A stretch of DNA of 64,000 nucleotides from an uncultured Mucilaginibacter sp. GTDB taxonomy: Bacteria > Bacteroidota > Bacteroidia > Sphingobacteriales > Sphingobacteriaceae. Shown here piece after piece: positions 18,028 to 27,914 of the stretch; position 1 is the first letter of the stretch, and the number at the start of each line of letters is the position of its first letter. A program made the position numbers and the translations under genes. The stretch lies in contig NZ_CAMLHX010000004.1 of NCBI RefSeq assembly GCF_946479965.1, positions 69,211 to 133,210 of the forward strand, written 5' to 3'. A model generated the notes under the pieces. That model saw nothing but the letters and a program-made list of their open reading frames with translations, ran no database searches and was not told where the DNA came from.

Positions 18028-18450
18028 ATGAGCACCCAACCCTTCAACCGGCCCATACGCGTTTTAGTTGCCAAGGTAGGCCTTGACGGGCACGACCGTG
18101 GCGCGCGTATCATTGCTACTTCGCTGCGCGATGCGGGGATGGAAGTAATCTATACAGGTTTGCGGCAAACGCCGGAGATGGTGGTGAATACTGCTTTGCA
18201 GGAGGATGTGGATGCTATCGGAATTTCTATTCTTTCAGGAGCGCACATGACGGTTTTCCCTAAGATAATCAAGCTGGTAAAAGAAAAAGGCATGGATGAT
18301 GTGCTGATAACGGGCGGAGGTATTATTCCGGAGGAAGACAGGGAGGAGCTAAAAGCCATTGGCGTAGGCGAACTTTTTCCGCCGGGCACCAGCACTCGCG
18401 ACATAGTTGAATACATTACCCAATGGGTGCACCAGCATCGTAATTTTTAA
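18028..18450 (+). CDS. Free-standing cobalamin-binding domain (acyl-CoA mutase small subunit type)
   Basis: A 140-residue protein that is just the B12-binding module of methylmalonyl/isobutyryl-CoA mutases. The DxHxxG lower-ligand motif is in [11 protein letters not shown] at about residue 25. [13 protein letters not shown] and [11 protein letters not shown] are the other corrin-contact loops. The ATG at 18028 is used; an upstream in-frame ATG at 18004 adds a hydrophobic stretch without family support. The TIM-barrel mutase partner is not in the window. An enoyl-CoA hydratase starts 5 bp downstream, which points to acyl-CoA metabolism. Confidence 0.88.
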   Translation: MSTQPFNRPIRVLVAKVGLDGHDRGARIIATSLRDAGMEVIYTGLRQTPEMVVNTALQEDVDAIGISILSGAHMTVFPKIIKLVKEKGMDDVLITGGGIIPEEDREELKAIGVGELFPPGTSTRDIVEYITQWVHQHRNF

Positions 18451-18455
18451 TTAAG

Positions 18456-19232
18456 ATGGGCTACCAAAATTTACTGACCGAGCAAAAAGACCGGATACTT
18501 TATATAACCGTTAACCGCGAAAGCAAAATGAATGCGCTTAACGCCGAGACATTACTTGAGTTAAATCACGTGTTTACAGTAGCTTTTGCTAATGACACCG
18601 TCGGCGGCATTATCATAACCGGCGCGGGGCAAAAAGCTTTTGTTGCGGGCGCAGATATCGCTGAATTGGAAGAACTGGATAAAGCCGGAGCCGAAGCCAT
18701 GGCCCGCAATGCACATAATAATGTTTTTAACCTGATTGAGAATGGCAACAAGCCGGTTATAGCAGCTATTAATGGTTTTGCTTTGGGCGGCGGGTTGGAA
18801 CTGGCAATGGCCTGCCACATTCGTATCGCGTCTGAAAATGCAAAAATGGGATTGCCTGAAGTTACTCTGGGTTTGATTCCCGGATATGGCGGTACGCAAC
18901 GCCTAACAAAGCTCATTGGCAAAGGCAAAGCATTTGAAATGATAATGACCGCCGATATGATGACTGCCGACCAAGCGCAGTTTTTTGGCCTGGTTAACCA
19001 TGTTGTTAGTCAGGATGAATTACTGCCTAAGGCTGAAGACATCATGCAGAAAATATTAACCCGAGCGCCACTAGCTATTGCTGCTGCAATAAAGGCAATA
19101 AACGCCACAGGCAGCGCAGAGGGTTTTGATACAGAGATAGCAGGGTTTGCCGAATCTTTCGGCACCGAAGACAGGAAAGAGGGCGTTTCCGCTTTTTTGC
19201 AAAAGCGTAAGCCTGAGTTTAAGGGGAAATAA
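18456..19232 (+). CDS. Enoyl-CoA hydratase/isomerase (crotonase family)
   Basis: A 258-residue crotonase-fold enzyme. The oxyanion-hole region AFVAGADIAEL and GFALGGGLELAMAC is intact, and the two catalytic acidic positions appear as the Glu in the ALGGGLELAMAC helix and the Glu in MGLPEVTLGLIPGYGG. The tail ends EGVSAFLQKRKPEFKGK as in short-chain enoyl-CoA hydratases. It acts in beta-oxidation or amino-acid degradation. Coupled to the B12-binding gene (5-bp gap); a shared terminator with infB follows. Confidence 0.93.
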   Translation: MGYQNLLTEQKDRILYITVNRESKMNALNAETLLELNHVFTVAFANDTVGGIIITGAGQKAFVAGADIAELEELDKAGAEAMARNAHNNVFNLIENGNKPVIAAINGFALGGGLELAMACHIRIASENAKMGLPEVTLGLIPGYGGTQRLTKLIGKGKAFEMIMTADMMTADQAQFFGLVNHVVSQDELLPKAEDIMQKILTRAPLAIAAAIKAINATGSAEGFDTEIAGFAESFGTEDRKEGVSAFLQKRKPEFKGK

Positions 19233-19265
19233 AAAATGCCCCGTTTTTGGCGGGGCATTTTCTTT
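19231..19265. terminator. Bidirectional terminator between enoyl-CoA hydratase and infB
   Basis: AAAATGCCCCG and CGGGGCATTTT form an 11-bp stem with a short T-rich loop; A and T runs flank both sides, so it can serve both convergent genes. Confidence 0.9.
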
Positions 19266-19282
19266 ATAGTTATCTGTTAAGC

Positions 19283-22246
19283 TTATAACTTACGTTTAAC
19301 TTCTACATTTTCGTAAGCTTCAACAATGTCGCCTACTTCAATATTATTAAAGTTGTTAATGTTCAAACCGCACTCATAGCCGGTAGCAACTTCTTTAACA
19401 TCATCTTTATAACGTTTTAAGGAAGCCAGCTCGCCGGTGTAGATAACCACACCTTCGCGTACTATGCGGATCTTGCTGTTACGGCTGATCTTGCCATCCA
19501 ATACCATACAACCTGCAATAGTACCCACCTTGCTGATCTTGAATGTTTCGCGTATCTCAACGTTAGCAACAATTTTCTCTTCGTACTCAGGAGCCAACAT
19601 GCCTTCCATCGCCGCTTTTATTTCGTTGATGGCATCGTATATGATAGAGTATAACCTGATATCAATTTGTTCCTGCTCAGCCAGTTTACGGGCACCGCCT
19701 GATGGGCGAACCTGGAAACCTATAATGATCGCATCAGAAGCCGAAGCTAACAATACGTCTGATTCAGAGATCTGACCAACTGCTTTCGATACGATATTTA
19801 CCTGTATCTGTTCAGTTGAAAGTTTCAATAATGAGTCGGATAATGCTTCAATAGAACCATCCACGTCACCTTTAACAATCAGGTTAAGCTCCTTAAAGTT
19901 ACCAACTGCCAAACGACGGCCAATTTCATCAAGGGTAATGTGTTTCTGTGTACGTAATCCCTGCTCGCGTTGTAATTGCATACGTTTGTTGGCAATTTCG
20001 CGGGCTTCAACTTCGCTTTCCAGTACGTTAAATTTATCACCTGCTGTAGGCGCGCCTTGCATACCTAACACCTGTACAGGTGTAGATGGTCCGGCAGATT
20101 CAACTCGCTGGCCGCGCTCGTTGGTCAATGCTTTAACACGACCACTATAGCAGCCTGCTAATATCGGGTCGCCTACTTTTAAGCGGCCTGACTGTACCAA
20201 TATAGTAGTAACAATACCGCGGCCCTTATCCAAAGCTGCTTCAATTACTGTGCCTACTGCACGTTTATTAGGGTTTGCTTTAAGCTCTAATAATTCAGCT
20301 TCAAGCAAGATCTTTTCTAACAGCAACTCAACGTTTAAGCCTGTTTTAGCTGATATTTCCTGGGTTTGGTATTTACCACCCCATTCTTCAACCAAAATAT
20401 TCATGGCAGATAACTGTTCACGTATCTTATCAGCGTTAGCGCCCGGCCTGTCAATTTTATTGAAAGCGAAGATGATAGGAGCGCCTGCAGCCTGCGCGTG
20501 GTTTATGGCCTCGCGGGTTTGCGGCATCACGCTATCGTCAGCAGCGATAACGATGATTACAATATCTGTAACCTGTGCACCCCTTGCACGCATGGCGGTA
20601 AACGCCTCGTGGCCCGGTGTATCCAGGAATGTTATTTTACCTTTATCGCCCGGCAGGGTTACTTCGTAAGCGCCAATGTGCTGGGTTATACCGCCCGCTT
20701 CACCGCCAATTACGTTGGTTTTGCGCACAAAGTCAAGCAATGATGTTTTACCGTGGTCAACATGGCCCATTATAGTTACAATAGGTGCGCGTGGTACCAG
20801 GTCTTCCGGTTCATCCGGCTGATCAAGGTTGGCTTCCTCATCCTGCGGCTTAACAAACTCCACTTTGTAGCCAAATTCTTCAGCAACAATACTTAGCGTT
20901 TCAGCGTCAAGCCTTTGGTTGATGGATACGAACATACCCAGGCTCATACAGGTAGATATGATCTGTGTAACCTGTACGTCCATCATTATAGCCAGCTCAT
21001 TTGCCGTAACAAACTCTGTAACTTTCAGCACCTTTGATTGTGCTTCCTGCTCCATTGCCATCTCATCAGCATTTGCGGCCACATCGTCACGCTTTTGACG
21101 GCGGAATTTAGCACGCTGAGCAAATTTGCCTGATTTACCTGCACCGCTTAAACGGGCAAGTGTGGCCTTAATTTGGTCTTGTATGTCTTTTTCAGTAGGT
21201 TCTTCTTTAGGCGTAGATGGAGTAGCATTACGGTTCCTGAAATCAGGACGACCTACACCACCACCTTGGCCGCCACCCGGTCTGTTATTTCTAAAGTCCG
21301 GACGATTGTTATTATTAGTGCCTGGTGTACCACCTTGGTTTGCACCAGGTGTGCCGGTACCCTGTCCCTGTTGTGGGTTAGGTCCGCCTTCTTTGCGTTT
21401 GCGTTTGCGCTTATGGTCAGCATTGGTGTTTGACGACGATGCTACCGGATTACGTTTGGGCTCATTAACGGGTAAAGTAATTCTGCCTACAATGTTTGGT
21501 CCGCTAAGGCGTTCTGCTTTCGCGCGGATAACTTCGTTTTCTTCACCAGCTTCTGCCTGAGGTTCAGGCGTTGCTGCCGCCTGTGGTGCAGGGGCTGGCG
21601 CAGGTGTAACGGGAGCTTTTTCAGCTACAGGCGCTGCAGGTGCCGGGGCTTCTGCCACCGGTGGTTTTACCACTTCGGGCGCAGCCGGTTTTTCAGCCTC
21701 TGGCTGTGCAACAGGTTTTACTTCCTCTGCCACAGGTTTTTCAACTTGTGGTTCAGGCTTATTTTCAGTTACCGGAGGTTTTGCGTGTAAGTTGTTCAGA
21801 TCTATTTTACCAACCACCTTTACACCCGGAAGCGAATCCTGATTCTGGCTTTCTGTGCGTTCGGCAGCAGGAGCAGCAGCTACAGGTGCCGGTGCAGGCT
21901 TGGGTTTGTCGGCAGCAGGAGCAACAAACTGCCCCGCGTTTTTGATAAGGATCTCCTCATTTTCAAAATCACCACGTGAACGGCGCACCTCAGGTTGCTT
22001 TTCGGCAGGAAAACCTGCGTCCTCCTTCCTGATCTTGCCTATGCTGATCTGTTTGGCTTCTTCCTTAATACTTTTGTCAACAGCAAACTCTTTCAACAAG
22101 GCACTGTACATGTCATTGCTAAGCTTAGCCATTGGCTGCTTTTCAACTTTAAAGCCTTTGCCGGCTAAAAAGTCTACAATGGTACCCATACCAATATTGA
22201 GTTCCTTTACTGCTTTAATTAACTTAATAGATTTGTCTTCGGACAT
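19283..22246 (-). CDS. infB: Translation initiation factor IF-2
   Basis: GTPase that places initiator tRNA on the ribosome, 987 residues. The N-terminal IF2_N-like segment ([14 protein letters not shown]) is followed by a long Ala/Pro/Glu-rich and then Gly/Asn-rich linker (about residues 115-370), typical of Bacteroidota IF-2. The G domain has GHVDHGKTS near 492, DTPGHEAF near 540 and NKID near 590. Domains II-IV follow, ending [10 protein letters not shown]. It is downstream of rimP-nusA, the conserved order, but has its own -7 box at 22289. Confidence 0.97.
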   Translation of the reverse strand: MSEDKSIKLIKAVKELNIGMGTIVDFLAGKGFKVEKQPMAKLSNDMYSALLKEFAVDKSIKEEAKQISIGKIRKEDAGFPAEKQPEVRRSRGDFENEEILIKNAGQFVAPAADKPKPAPAPVAAAPAAERTESQNQDSLPGVKVVGKIDLNNLHAKPPVTENKPEPQVEKPVAEEVKPVAQPEAEKPAAPEVVKPPVAEAPAPAAPVAEKAPVTPAPAPAPQAAATPEPQAEAGEENEVIRAKAERLSGPNIVGRITLPVNEPKRNPVASSSNTNADHKRKRKRKEGGPNPQQGQGTGTPGANQGGTPGTNNNNRPDFRNNRPGGGQGGGVGRPDFRNRNATPSTPKEEPTEKDIQDQIKATLARLSGAGKSGKFAQRAKFRRQKRDDVAANADEMAMEQEAQSKVLKVTEFVTANELAIMMDVQVTQIISTCMSLGMFVSINQRLDAETLSIVAEEFGYKVEFVKPQDEEANLDQPDEPEDLVPRAPIVTIMGHVDHGKTSLLDFVRKTNVIGGEAGGITQHIGAYEVTLPGDKGKITFLDTPGHEAFTAMRARGAQVTDIVIIVIAADDSVMPQTREAINHAQAAGAPIIFAFNKIDRPGANADKIREQLSAMNILVEEWGGKYQTQEISAKTGLNVELLLEKILLEAELLELKANPNKRAVGTVIEAALDKGRGIVTTILVQSGRLKVGDPILAGCYSGRVKALTNERGQRVESAGPSTPVQVLGMQGAPTAGDKFNVLESEVEAREIANKRMQLQREQGLRTQKHITLDEIGRRLAVGNFKELNLIVKGDVDGSIEALSDSLLKLSTEQIQVNIVSKAVGQISESDVLLASASDAIIIGFQVRPSGGARKLAEQEQIDIRLYSIIYDAINEIKAAMEGMLAPEYEEKIVANVEIRETFKISKVGTIAGCMVLDGKISRNSKIRIVREGVVIYTGELASLKRYKDDVKEVATGYECGLNINNFNNIEVGDIVEAYENVEVKRKL

Positions 22247-22288
22247 TTATTACTCTTTCTCTTTTTATAAGCTTTTGCTGCTTTTATG

Positions 22289-22296
22289 CAAAAATA
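22289..22296 (-). promoter_or_regulatory. -7 promoter box of infB (TATTTTTG)
   Basis: Perfect TAnnTTTG on the minus strand, giving a leader of roughly 35-40 nt before the infB ATG at 22246. It lies in the 75-bp gap between nusA and infB. Confidence 0.55.
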
Positions 22297-22321
22297 CGAT
22301 TTTAATTTGTCTTATATTATT

Positions 22322-23557
22322 TTATTCAAACTCAGCCTTCAGTACATTCAGTACATCTTTAACAGTTTCTTCTTCCAGATCGGTACGTTTAACCAGTTCA
22401 TTTACCGATAGCGCCAATACTGATTTTGCAGTATCTAAGCCTATACGTTTAAACTCGTCCAATATCCAGCTGTCAATTTCGTCTGCAAATTCTTCAATAT
22501 CCACATCCTCATCATGCTCATCAGCTTCACGGTAAACATCTATCTCATAGCCGGTTAGCTTTCCTGCTAATTTGATGTTGTGGCCACCACGACCGATAGC
22601 TAACGATACCTGATCTGGCTTTAAATAAACCGCAGCTGTTTTTTTCTCATCATCTAATTTAATAGAAGTGATCTTTGCTGGCGATAAAGCACGCTGTATG
22701 TATAACTGAATATTGTTGGTAAAGTTTATTACGTCGATATTTTCATTTTTCAACTCGCGCACTATGCCGTGGATACGTGATCCTTTCATACCCACGCAGG
22801 CACCAACCGGATCGATACGGTCATCATATGATTCAACGGCAACCTTAGCCCGCTCACCCGGCTCACGAACGATCTTTTTGATGGTGATCAAACCATCAAA
22901 GATCTCAGGCACTTCCAGTTCAAACAAACGTTGTAAAAACTCAGGCGCTGTACGTGATATAATGATCTTAGGGTTTGCGTTAAGCATATCTACTTTGTAA
23001 ACAATAGCCTTAACGCTGTCGCCTTTTTTAAAGTAGTCGGCAGGTATCTGCTCGGTTTTTGGTAATAAAAGCTCATTGCCTTCATCATCCAATACCAAAG
23101 TTTCTTTTTTCCAAACCTGGTAAACCTCGCCTGTAACTATCTCGCCAACGCGATCTTTGTATTTTTTGAAGATCTCATCTTTCTCCAGTTCCAGAATTTT
23201 TGAAACAAGAGTCTGACGGGCAGCCAATATAGCACGACGGCCAAAACTCTCTAACGTGATCTGTTCAATAAACTCATCGCCTACCTCCAGGTCCTCGTCG
23301 TGTTTTTTAGCCTCGGCCAGTTCAATTTCAAGGTCATCGTCCTCACTAAATCCGTCTTCCATTACCTTACGCGTGCGCCATATTTCTAAGTCACCATTGT
23401 CGGTATTAACAATAACGTCGCAGTTTTCGTCGTTGCCGAATTTTTTACGGATCATACTTCTGAAAACGTCTTCCAGCACACTCATCATTGTGGGCCTGTC
23501 AATGTTCTTGAAATCCTTAAATTCCTGGAAGGAATCGATCAAATTAATATTGCTCAT
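22322..23557 (-). CDS. nusA: Transcription termination/antitermination factor NusA
   Basis: A 411-residue RNA polymerase-binding factor. The order is N-terminal domain (residues 1-130, with an extra acidic loop rich in Asp/Glu), S1 domain (VGEIVTGEVYQV), then KH1 and KH2, seen as VGACVGMKGSRIHGIVREL and VSLAIGRGGHNIKLA. A short acidic C-terminal region follows (DEHDEDVDIEEF) with a single helix-hairpin repeat. It starts 5 bp after rimP on the minus strand; with infB this is the usual rimP-nusA-infB group. Confidence 0.96.
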   Translation of the reverse strand: MSNINLIDSFQEFKDFKNIDRPTMMSVLEDVFRSMIRKKFGNDENCDVIVNTDNGDLEIWRTRKVMEDGFSEDDDLEIELAEAKKHDEDLEVGDEFIEQITLESFGRRAILAARQTLVSKILELEKDEIFKKYKDRVGEIVTGEVYQVWKKETLVLDDEGNELLLPKTEQIPADYFKKGDSVKAIVYKVDMLNANPKIIISRTAPEFLQRLFELEVPEIFDGLITIKKIVREPGERAKVAVESYDDRIDPVGACVGMKGSRIHGIVRELKNENIDVINFTNNIQLYIQRALSPAKITSIKLDDEKKTAAVYLKPDQVSLAIGRGGHNIKLAGKLTGYEIDVYREADEHDEDVDIEEFADEIDSWILDEFKRIGLDTAKSVLALSVNELVKRTDLEEETVKDVLNVLKAEFE

Positions 23558-23562
23558 TTTTT

Positions 23563-24033
23563 CTACTTAAATGATATTAAAACTTTTGTTTCGGTTATTT
23601 TATCTAAAGGGATAACGCTTTCAATAAATTCAGCCTTTTTTCCTTTTTGTTTTATTTGTTCTTCTACTAATATGGCATCTTCGGTAAGGCCGTTCAACTT
23701 GCCTTCGCGTTTACTGCCATCTGCCATTTTGATGGCCAAATTGCGGCCTATATTTTTTGTGTATTGCCGCGGCATTGTTAACGGTGTATCAATACCTGGC
23801 GACGAAACTTCCAGGTTATAAGCCGTCTTAATAACGTCCTCCTCTTCCAGTTTAAAGCCAACGTAACGACTTATCTGTACGCATTCTGCTATCCCTATGC
23901 CCTTGTCGCCGTCAACCAGTATTATTAATACACCACTAGGTAACAATTTTGCGCTTACTAAAAACAGGTCGGGACGTTCAATCTCGGCTATTTTTTCTTC
24001 AACAAGTTCGGCAACCCTTTTTTCAATATTCAT
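23563..24033 (-). CDS. rimP: Ribosome maturation factor RimP
   Basis: A 156-residue factor for 30S subunit assembly. Motifs are GVLIILVDGDKGIGIAECVQIS and YNLEVSSPGIDTPL, the hallmark of RimP, followed by the SH3-like C-terminal domain (LNGLTEDAILVEE). The ATG at 24033 is preferred over an in-frame GTG at 24045; GAGGCGG just upstream can act as the ribosome site. First gene of the rimP-nusA-infB group. Confidence 0.93.
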   Translation of the reverse strand: MNIEKRVAELVEEKIAEIERPDLFLVSAKLLPSGVLIILVDGDKGIGIAECVQISRYVGFKLEEEDVIKTAYNLEVSSPGIDTPLTMPRQYTKNIGRNLAIKMADGSKREGKLNGLTEDAILVEEQIKQKGKKAEFIESVIPLDKITETKVLISFK

Positions 24034-24100
24034 ATTCCGCCTCACTAATATTCCGCATCAACTGTATGCAGTAAATGCGCGAATAAAAATTATTGTTAAC

Positions 24101-24133
24101 TAAAAAGAGGGGGCAAACGGCCCCCTCTTTTTT
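24101..24133. terminator. Strong hairpin terminator upstream of rimP
   Basis: AGAGGGGGC / GCCCCCTCT stem with a small loop and T runs on both strands. On the minus strand it follows the lipoprotein gene that ends at 24178. Confidence 0.85.
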
Positions 24134-24177
24134 TATTAGATGCAAATATAGTAATTATAATTTGATAATCAATACCC

Positions 24178-24591
24178 TTAGGGCGTAAAAGTAAGGTCCT
24201 TATATGGAGCAGCTCCCTTGTGGTTATCATTTTTAATATAGTCCCATGGATCCTTCCCGGCAGCATGGTCATAATAGCGTAAAAAGTAAGGTTGATGCGG
24301 TTTGAATGCTGTGTCAGGCTTAAAAAACAAGGTTCCCTTGTTTACCCAATAGCTTCCCGGTTGCTCATTCTGAAAATCTTTCATGTCGGGGTCAACGGGC
24401 ATGCGAAAAACCGGGAAAAGGCTTGGCCAGTTAGCGATACTGTCGCGGGCAATATCATTTAATATAACCGAGTCGAGCCCGCTAATGGTTAGTATGCTCC
24501 TTTTAGCTACCAGATCTACCTTTATTTTAACCGGTTCGGGCTTGCTGCAGCCAAAGCATAGTAAAAACAGAATGGAATATAATTTTTTCAT
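24178..24591 (-). CDS. Small lipoprotein of unknown function
   Basis: A 137-residue protein from the ATG at 24591. It starts MKKLYSILFLLCFGC, a lipoprotein signal with a cysteine at residue 15. The mature part, about 120 residues, contains GLDSVILNDIARDSIANWPSLFPVFRM-like sequence and ends with a Lys/Pro/Asp-rich stretch (AAGKDPWDYIKNDN). I do not recognise a named domain. It is likely anchored in the outer membrane or facing the periplasm. Divergent from nnr and followed by its own terminator. Confidence 0.7.
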   Translation of the reverse strand: MKKLYSILFLLCFGCSKPEPVKIKVDLVAKRSILTISGLDSVILNDIARDSIANWPSLFPVFRMPVDPDMKDFQNEQPGSYWVNKGTLFFKPDTAFKPHQPYFLRYYDHAAGKDPWDYIKNDNHKGAAPYKDLTFTP

Positions 24592-24662
24592 CTGATTGCG
24601 GTACTGTAATATTACTAATTTTATACCATGCAATTAACCGGAAATAATTTTGTGTTAAGAGT

Positions 24663-24670
24663 TAGATTTG
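24663..24670 (+). promoter_or_regulatory. -7 promoter box of nnr (TAGATTTG)
   Basis: Perfect TAnnTTTG, 38 nt before the nnr ATG at 24709. Confidence 0.5.
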
Positions 24671-24708
24671 GATAAAAACAAAAGCGTTCGAAATTAAATT
24701 AATCCATC

Positions 24709-26214
24709 ATGCTGCCTTTACTAACTGCCGAACAGACCCGCCGGGCCGACGCCTATACCATAGCCAATGAGCCGGTTAGTTCTGTTGATCTGATGGAGCG
24801 GGCGTCTAAGGCTTTTGTTGGTTGGTTTGTAAATCATTTTCCGGATAAAAAACAGGGCATAGCTGTTTACTGTGGCACTGGCAACAATGGTGGCGATGGC
24901 TTAGCCATTGCCCGTATTTTATTTGACCATGGGTATACTCATCTGAACGTTAAAATAGCTCGTTACTCAGAAAAAACTACGGCCGATTTTGATACTAATT
25001 TGCAACGGCTGCAAAAATCTGCAATTGCCTTTACCGAGCTTTTGCCGGGAGCTGACATTGTTGATGAAAGTGCACCGGTTATTATTGATGCCCTGTTAGG
25101 CAGCGGCCTCAACAAGCCATTAAAAGGCGATTATAAAAAGTTGGCGAAGTTCATTAACAAACTATCCGCTACGGTGGTGGCAGTAGATATCCCTACAGGG
25201 TTTTTTGCCGATGGAGAAATACCGCCGGATGCAACTGTAATAAAAGCCGACGTGGTTATCACCTTTCAGCAGCCTAAGATCAATTTTCTCCTACCCGAGT
25301 CCGCACCGCATATAGATTGCTGGCGTGTAGTGAATATTGGCCTTGATGAAAAGTTTATAAAGTCGCTTAATTCCCCTTATCAGTTTATTGAAGAGAAAGA
25401 TGCAAGGGCCATTATCAAACCCCGCAAGCATTTTAGCAATAAAGGAACATTCGGGCACGCTTTAATAATAGCAGGCGAATCGCAAACCATGGGTGCTGCC
25501 TTATTAAGCGCTTCGGCTTGTTTGTTTGCAGGCGCGGGGCTTACAACCGCCTGTATCCCCCAAAGCGGATTGTTTGCATTGAACAGCTTACACCCCGAGA
25601 TAATGGCTGTTATTCGTGAAGAAAACAAATCACTGCAAATAGAGTGGGATAAATATAATGCGATAGGTATTGGGCCCGGCCTGGGTAAAAAAGACGACGC
25701 GCTTAAATTATTAACAGATGTAATTGCGTATTTCAAAAAGCCCATGGTTATAGATGCAGACGGACTTAATTTATTGGCTGAAAACCCTGAGCTTTTGAAA
25801 AACTTGCCCGCCGGAAGCGTTTTAACGCCGCATATGAAGGAATTTGACAGGCTATTTGGCCAACATACCAACTGGTGGCAACGTATGCAAACAGCAAGGG
25901 TTAAAGCTGCTGAGCTGAATATAACTATTGTTTTGAAAAACGACTATACGCTGATCATCACTCCTGGCGGCAAAGTTTACTTCAATTCAACAAGTAACCC
26001 GGCTATGGCTACCGGCGGTATGGGGGATGTGTTAACAGGTATTATAACATCACTTCTGGCTCAAAAGTATAAGCCCGAAGATGCCTGCATATTAGGGGTT
26101 TACCTACACGGCAAGGCAGGCGACGAACTGGCCCTACCCAACCGGGCGAACGTTGTTTTGCCCACCCAGGTAACATCGAGGTTGCCTGCAACAATGGCAA
26201 AATTGTTGGCATAA
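24709..26214 (+). CDS. nnr: Bifunctional NAD(P)H-hydrate epimerase / ADP-dependent dehydratase
   Basis: Repairs hydrated NADH and NADPH. The 501 residues hold two fused domains. The N-terminal YjeF epimerase (about 1-215) has YCGTGNNGGDGLAIAR and VDIPTGFFADGE. The C-terminal ribokinase-like dehydratase (about 225-500) has GEITMGAALL-type glycine loops, IGPGLGKKD, VIDADGLNLLAENP, LTPHMKEFDRLFG and the ATP/ADP-site loop NPAMATGGMGDVLTG near residue 431. Full length for the fusion. Monocistronic, with promoter and terminator visible. Confidence 0.95.
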   Translation: MLPLLTAEQTRRADAYTIANEPVSSVDLMERASKAFVGWFVNHFPDKKQGIAVYCGTGNNGGDGLAIARILFDHGYTHLNVKIARYSEKTTADFDTNLQRLQKSAIAFTELLPGADIVDESAPVIIDALLGSGLNKPLKGDYKKLAKFINKLSATVVAVDIPTGFFADGEIPPDATVIKADVVITFQQPKINFLLPESAPHIDCWRVVNIGLDEKFIKSLNSPYQFIEEKDARAIIKPRKHFSNKGTFGHALIIAGESQTMGAALLSASACLFAGAGLTTACIPQSGLFALNSLHPEIMAVIREENKSLQIEWDKYNAIGIGPGLGKKDDALKLLTDVIAYFKKPMVIDADGLNLLAENPELLKNLPAGSVLTPHMKEFDRLFGQHTNWWQRMQTARVKAAELNITIVLKNDYTLIITPGGKVYFNSTSNPAMATGGMGDVLTGIITSLLAQKYKPEDACILGVYLHGKAGDELALPNRANVVLPTQVTSRLPATMAKLLA

Positions 26215-26248
26215 AAAAAACGGATGCGAGTATCACACATCCGTTTTT
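26214..26248. terminator. Terminator after nnr
   Basis: ACGGATG / CATCCGT stem flanked by an A run and a T run directly after the nnr stop. The 260 bp from here to the anti-sigma stop are AT-rich. They hold a TATTTTA-containing motif at about 26385-26404 like the one at 866, and no gene that I can see. Confidence 0.8.
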
Positions 26249-26508
26249 CTAAACATATTAACTGATCTTATAAAGAACTAATACTCTTAACTGGTATATC
26301 CATAAGACAGTATTTAAATGCGTTTCGTTACAGTAAAGGGTAACTTTTTTTAAAAAAATGCTATAAAGCAATCATTTTTAACAATTTGCGCATATTTTAA
26401 CCCTGTCACAAAGCTATGAAACGCTTAAATGACAAGTAAATTGTTTTTTTTGCCAATTTTTCATCGAAAACAAATAAAATCAGGAAATTTTAATTAAAAA
26501 ACCGAAGA

Positions 26509-27333
26509 TCAGAACTGACCGATAACCACCATTTCGCTCATAGTAGGGTTAACGCTGCCGCCGCGCGGTTCAAGGGTTACGGCGAAAGCTACAGCGTTTT
26601 CAACCGACTTCATGTTTTTCATATCAGCAGACGCTACTGCGGTTTTATCAAAAACACCTAAATCAACAGGCTTGCCGTTTACAATGGCCCATAATTGGTA
26701 CTGATGCGCCTGGTCATTACCCGGCAGTTGCATACCGGCCATGTCTATCATTACCTTCTTTTTAACCGGGCTCCAGGCCACCATCATTTGGGCGGAGGGC
26801 ATTTTGGCCGTGCCTTTTAGCTTGAGTAATTTAAAGGTAGTATCTCTATACACATCAAGCTCTTCATCCATATAATTTATGGTTTTGCTGAACTTCGTGT
26901 TTTGCGAATTGAGCACGATCAACCGTTGTGTGCTTTGCTGTAATTTATTGTAGATGCTATATAAAGTTACAAGGCTACCAACTAACAGCGTAATGCTGGC
27001 AGCGAACGCGTACTTATAAAAATTGCCGGAACTGCGTTCAGGAAGTGAAACTATTTTGGTTTCAGTATCAGTATACTTTGAGCGGAATGTGCTATCGTCG
27101 GCGAAGTTGGTAAGCACGCTGTTAAAGATCTTACTTTGGTTACTCTCAGCAGGTTGCACAGCATTTATCAGGGCATATTTCTCCAGGGCATTTTCTATGT
27201 CGCGCAACTCTCCCTTTACCGCCGGATGAGCAGCACACATTTGTTCTACCTGTGCGCGTTCCTCGGGGCTTCCATCTCCCAAAGCATACAACTCAAGTAT
27301 TCCAGATTCAATATATGCTTTTATGTCGTCCAA
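26509..27333 (-). CDS. Anti-sigma factor, RskA-type
   Basis: A 274-residue single-pass membrane protein. The N-terminal cytoplasmic part (residues 1-100) starts IESGILELYALGDGSPEE, the short zinc-free anti-sigma domain seen in RskA-like proteins. One transmembrane helix lies at about 106-128 (AASITLLVGSLVTLYSIY). The periplasmic C-terminal domain shows the RskA signature region with MVAWSPVKKKVMIDMAGM and YQLWAIVNGKPVDLGVF. It starts 5 bp after the sigma gene, the expected order for a sigma/anti-sigma pair. Confidence 0.9.
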   Translation of the reverse strand: MDDIKAYIESGILELYALGDGSPEERAQVEQMCAAHPAVKGELRDIENALEKYALINAVQPAESNQSKIFNSVLTNFADDSTFRSKYTDTETKIVSLPERSSGNFYKYAFAASITLLVGSLVTLYSIYNKLQQSTQRLIVLNSQNTKFSKTINYMDEELDVYRDTTFKLLKLKGTAKMPSAQMMVAWSPVKKKVMIDMAGMQLPGNDQAHQYQLWAIVNGKPVDLGVFDKTAVASADMKNMKSVENAVAFAVTLEPRGGSVNPTMSEMVVIGQF

Positions 27334-27338
27334 CTGCG

Positions 27339-27890
27339 TTAATTAAAGTACTTTCTCAGCTCAATAATGGCCATCCGTAAGCGCGTTTTTATGGTGCCTA
27401 ATGGTATGCCTAATTCTTCTGCCGCCTCCACATGGGTGTATCCTTTAAAATAAACCAGATCAAGTATTACCTGCTGTTCCGGTTTTAATGTTTGCACCAT
27501 TTCTTTTATTCCGAGCAGCTCAGGTTTGTAAACCGTATTGCGTTGTTCGTCAATAAAAGTTACGTTATTTTCTATCTCCTGGTTTTTATTCTGATTTTTA
27601 TAATCCTTAGAGCGCAGTTTATCTATAGACAGATTACGCGCAATATTTACCATCCACGTAAAAAGGCGGCCTTTCTCTGGGCTGTATGCGGCAAAGGAGT
27701 GCCATATTTTTACAAAAGTTTCTTGTAAAACATCTTCGGCTGTAGGGGTATCGGGAATTATACGCGAAATAACGCCAAATAGAGAAGCCGAGTACATATC
27801 GTACAATGCCTCAACAGCAATTTTTTCGCGGTTTTGCAAGGCCAAAACCAGCTCTTCCTCTGAAAGGGATATTTTGTTTTTTTTACTCAA
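27339..27890 (-). CDS. ECF RNA polymerase sigma factor (SigK-like)
   Basis: A 183-residue group 4 sigma factor. Region 2 covers about residues 20-95 (LYDMYSASLFGVISRII, AEDVLQETFVKIW, FTWMVNIARNLSIDKLR). Region 4 covers about 125-180 (LKPEQQVILDLVYFKGYTH, ELGIPLGTIKTRLR). The partner anti-sigma overlaps in context with a 5-bp gap. It starts 24 bp after the lipA stop with no terminator between, so read-through from lipA is likely. The signal and targets are unknown. Confidence 0.93.
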   Translation of the reverse strand: MSKKNKISLSEEELVLALQNREKIAVEALYDMYSASLFGVISRIIPDTPTAEDVLQETFVKIWHSFAAYSPEKGRLFTWMVNIARNLSIDKLRSKDYKNQNKNQEIENNVTFIDEQRNTVYKPELLGIKEMVQTLKPEQQVILDLVYFKGYTHVEAAEELGIPLGTIKTRLRMAIIELRKYFN

Positions 27891-27914
27891 CGGGGTGAAT
27901 ATAGAAAGGAAATA

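Noticed and set aside
21126..22535. Several long plus-strand open frames across infB and nusA
   Set aside because: They are low-complexity Pro/Ser/Leu-rich shadows of the repetitive linker and coding sequence of infB/nusA on the minus strand.
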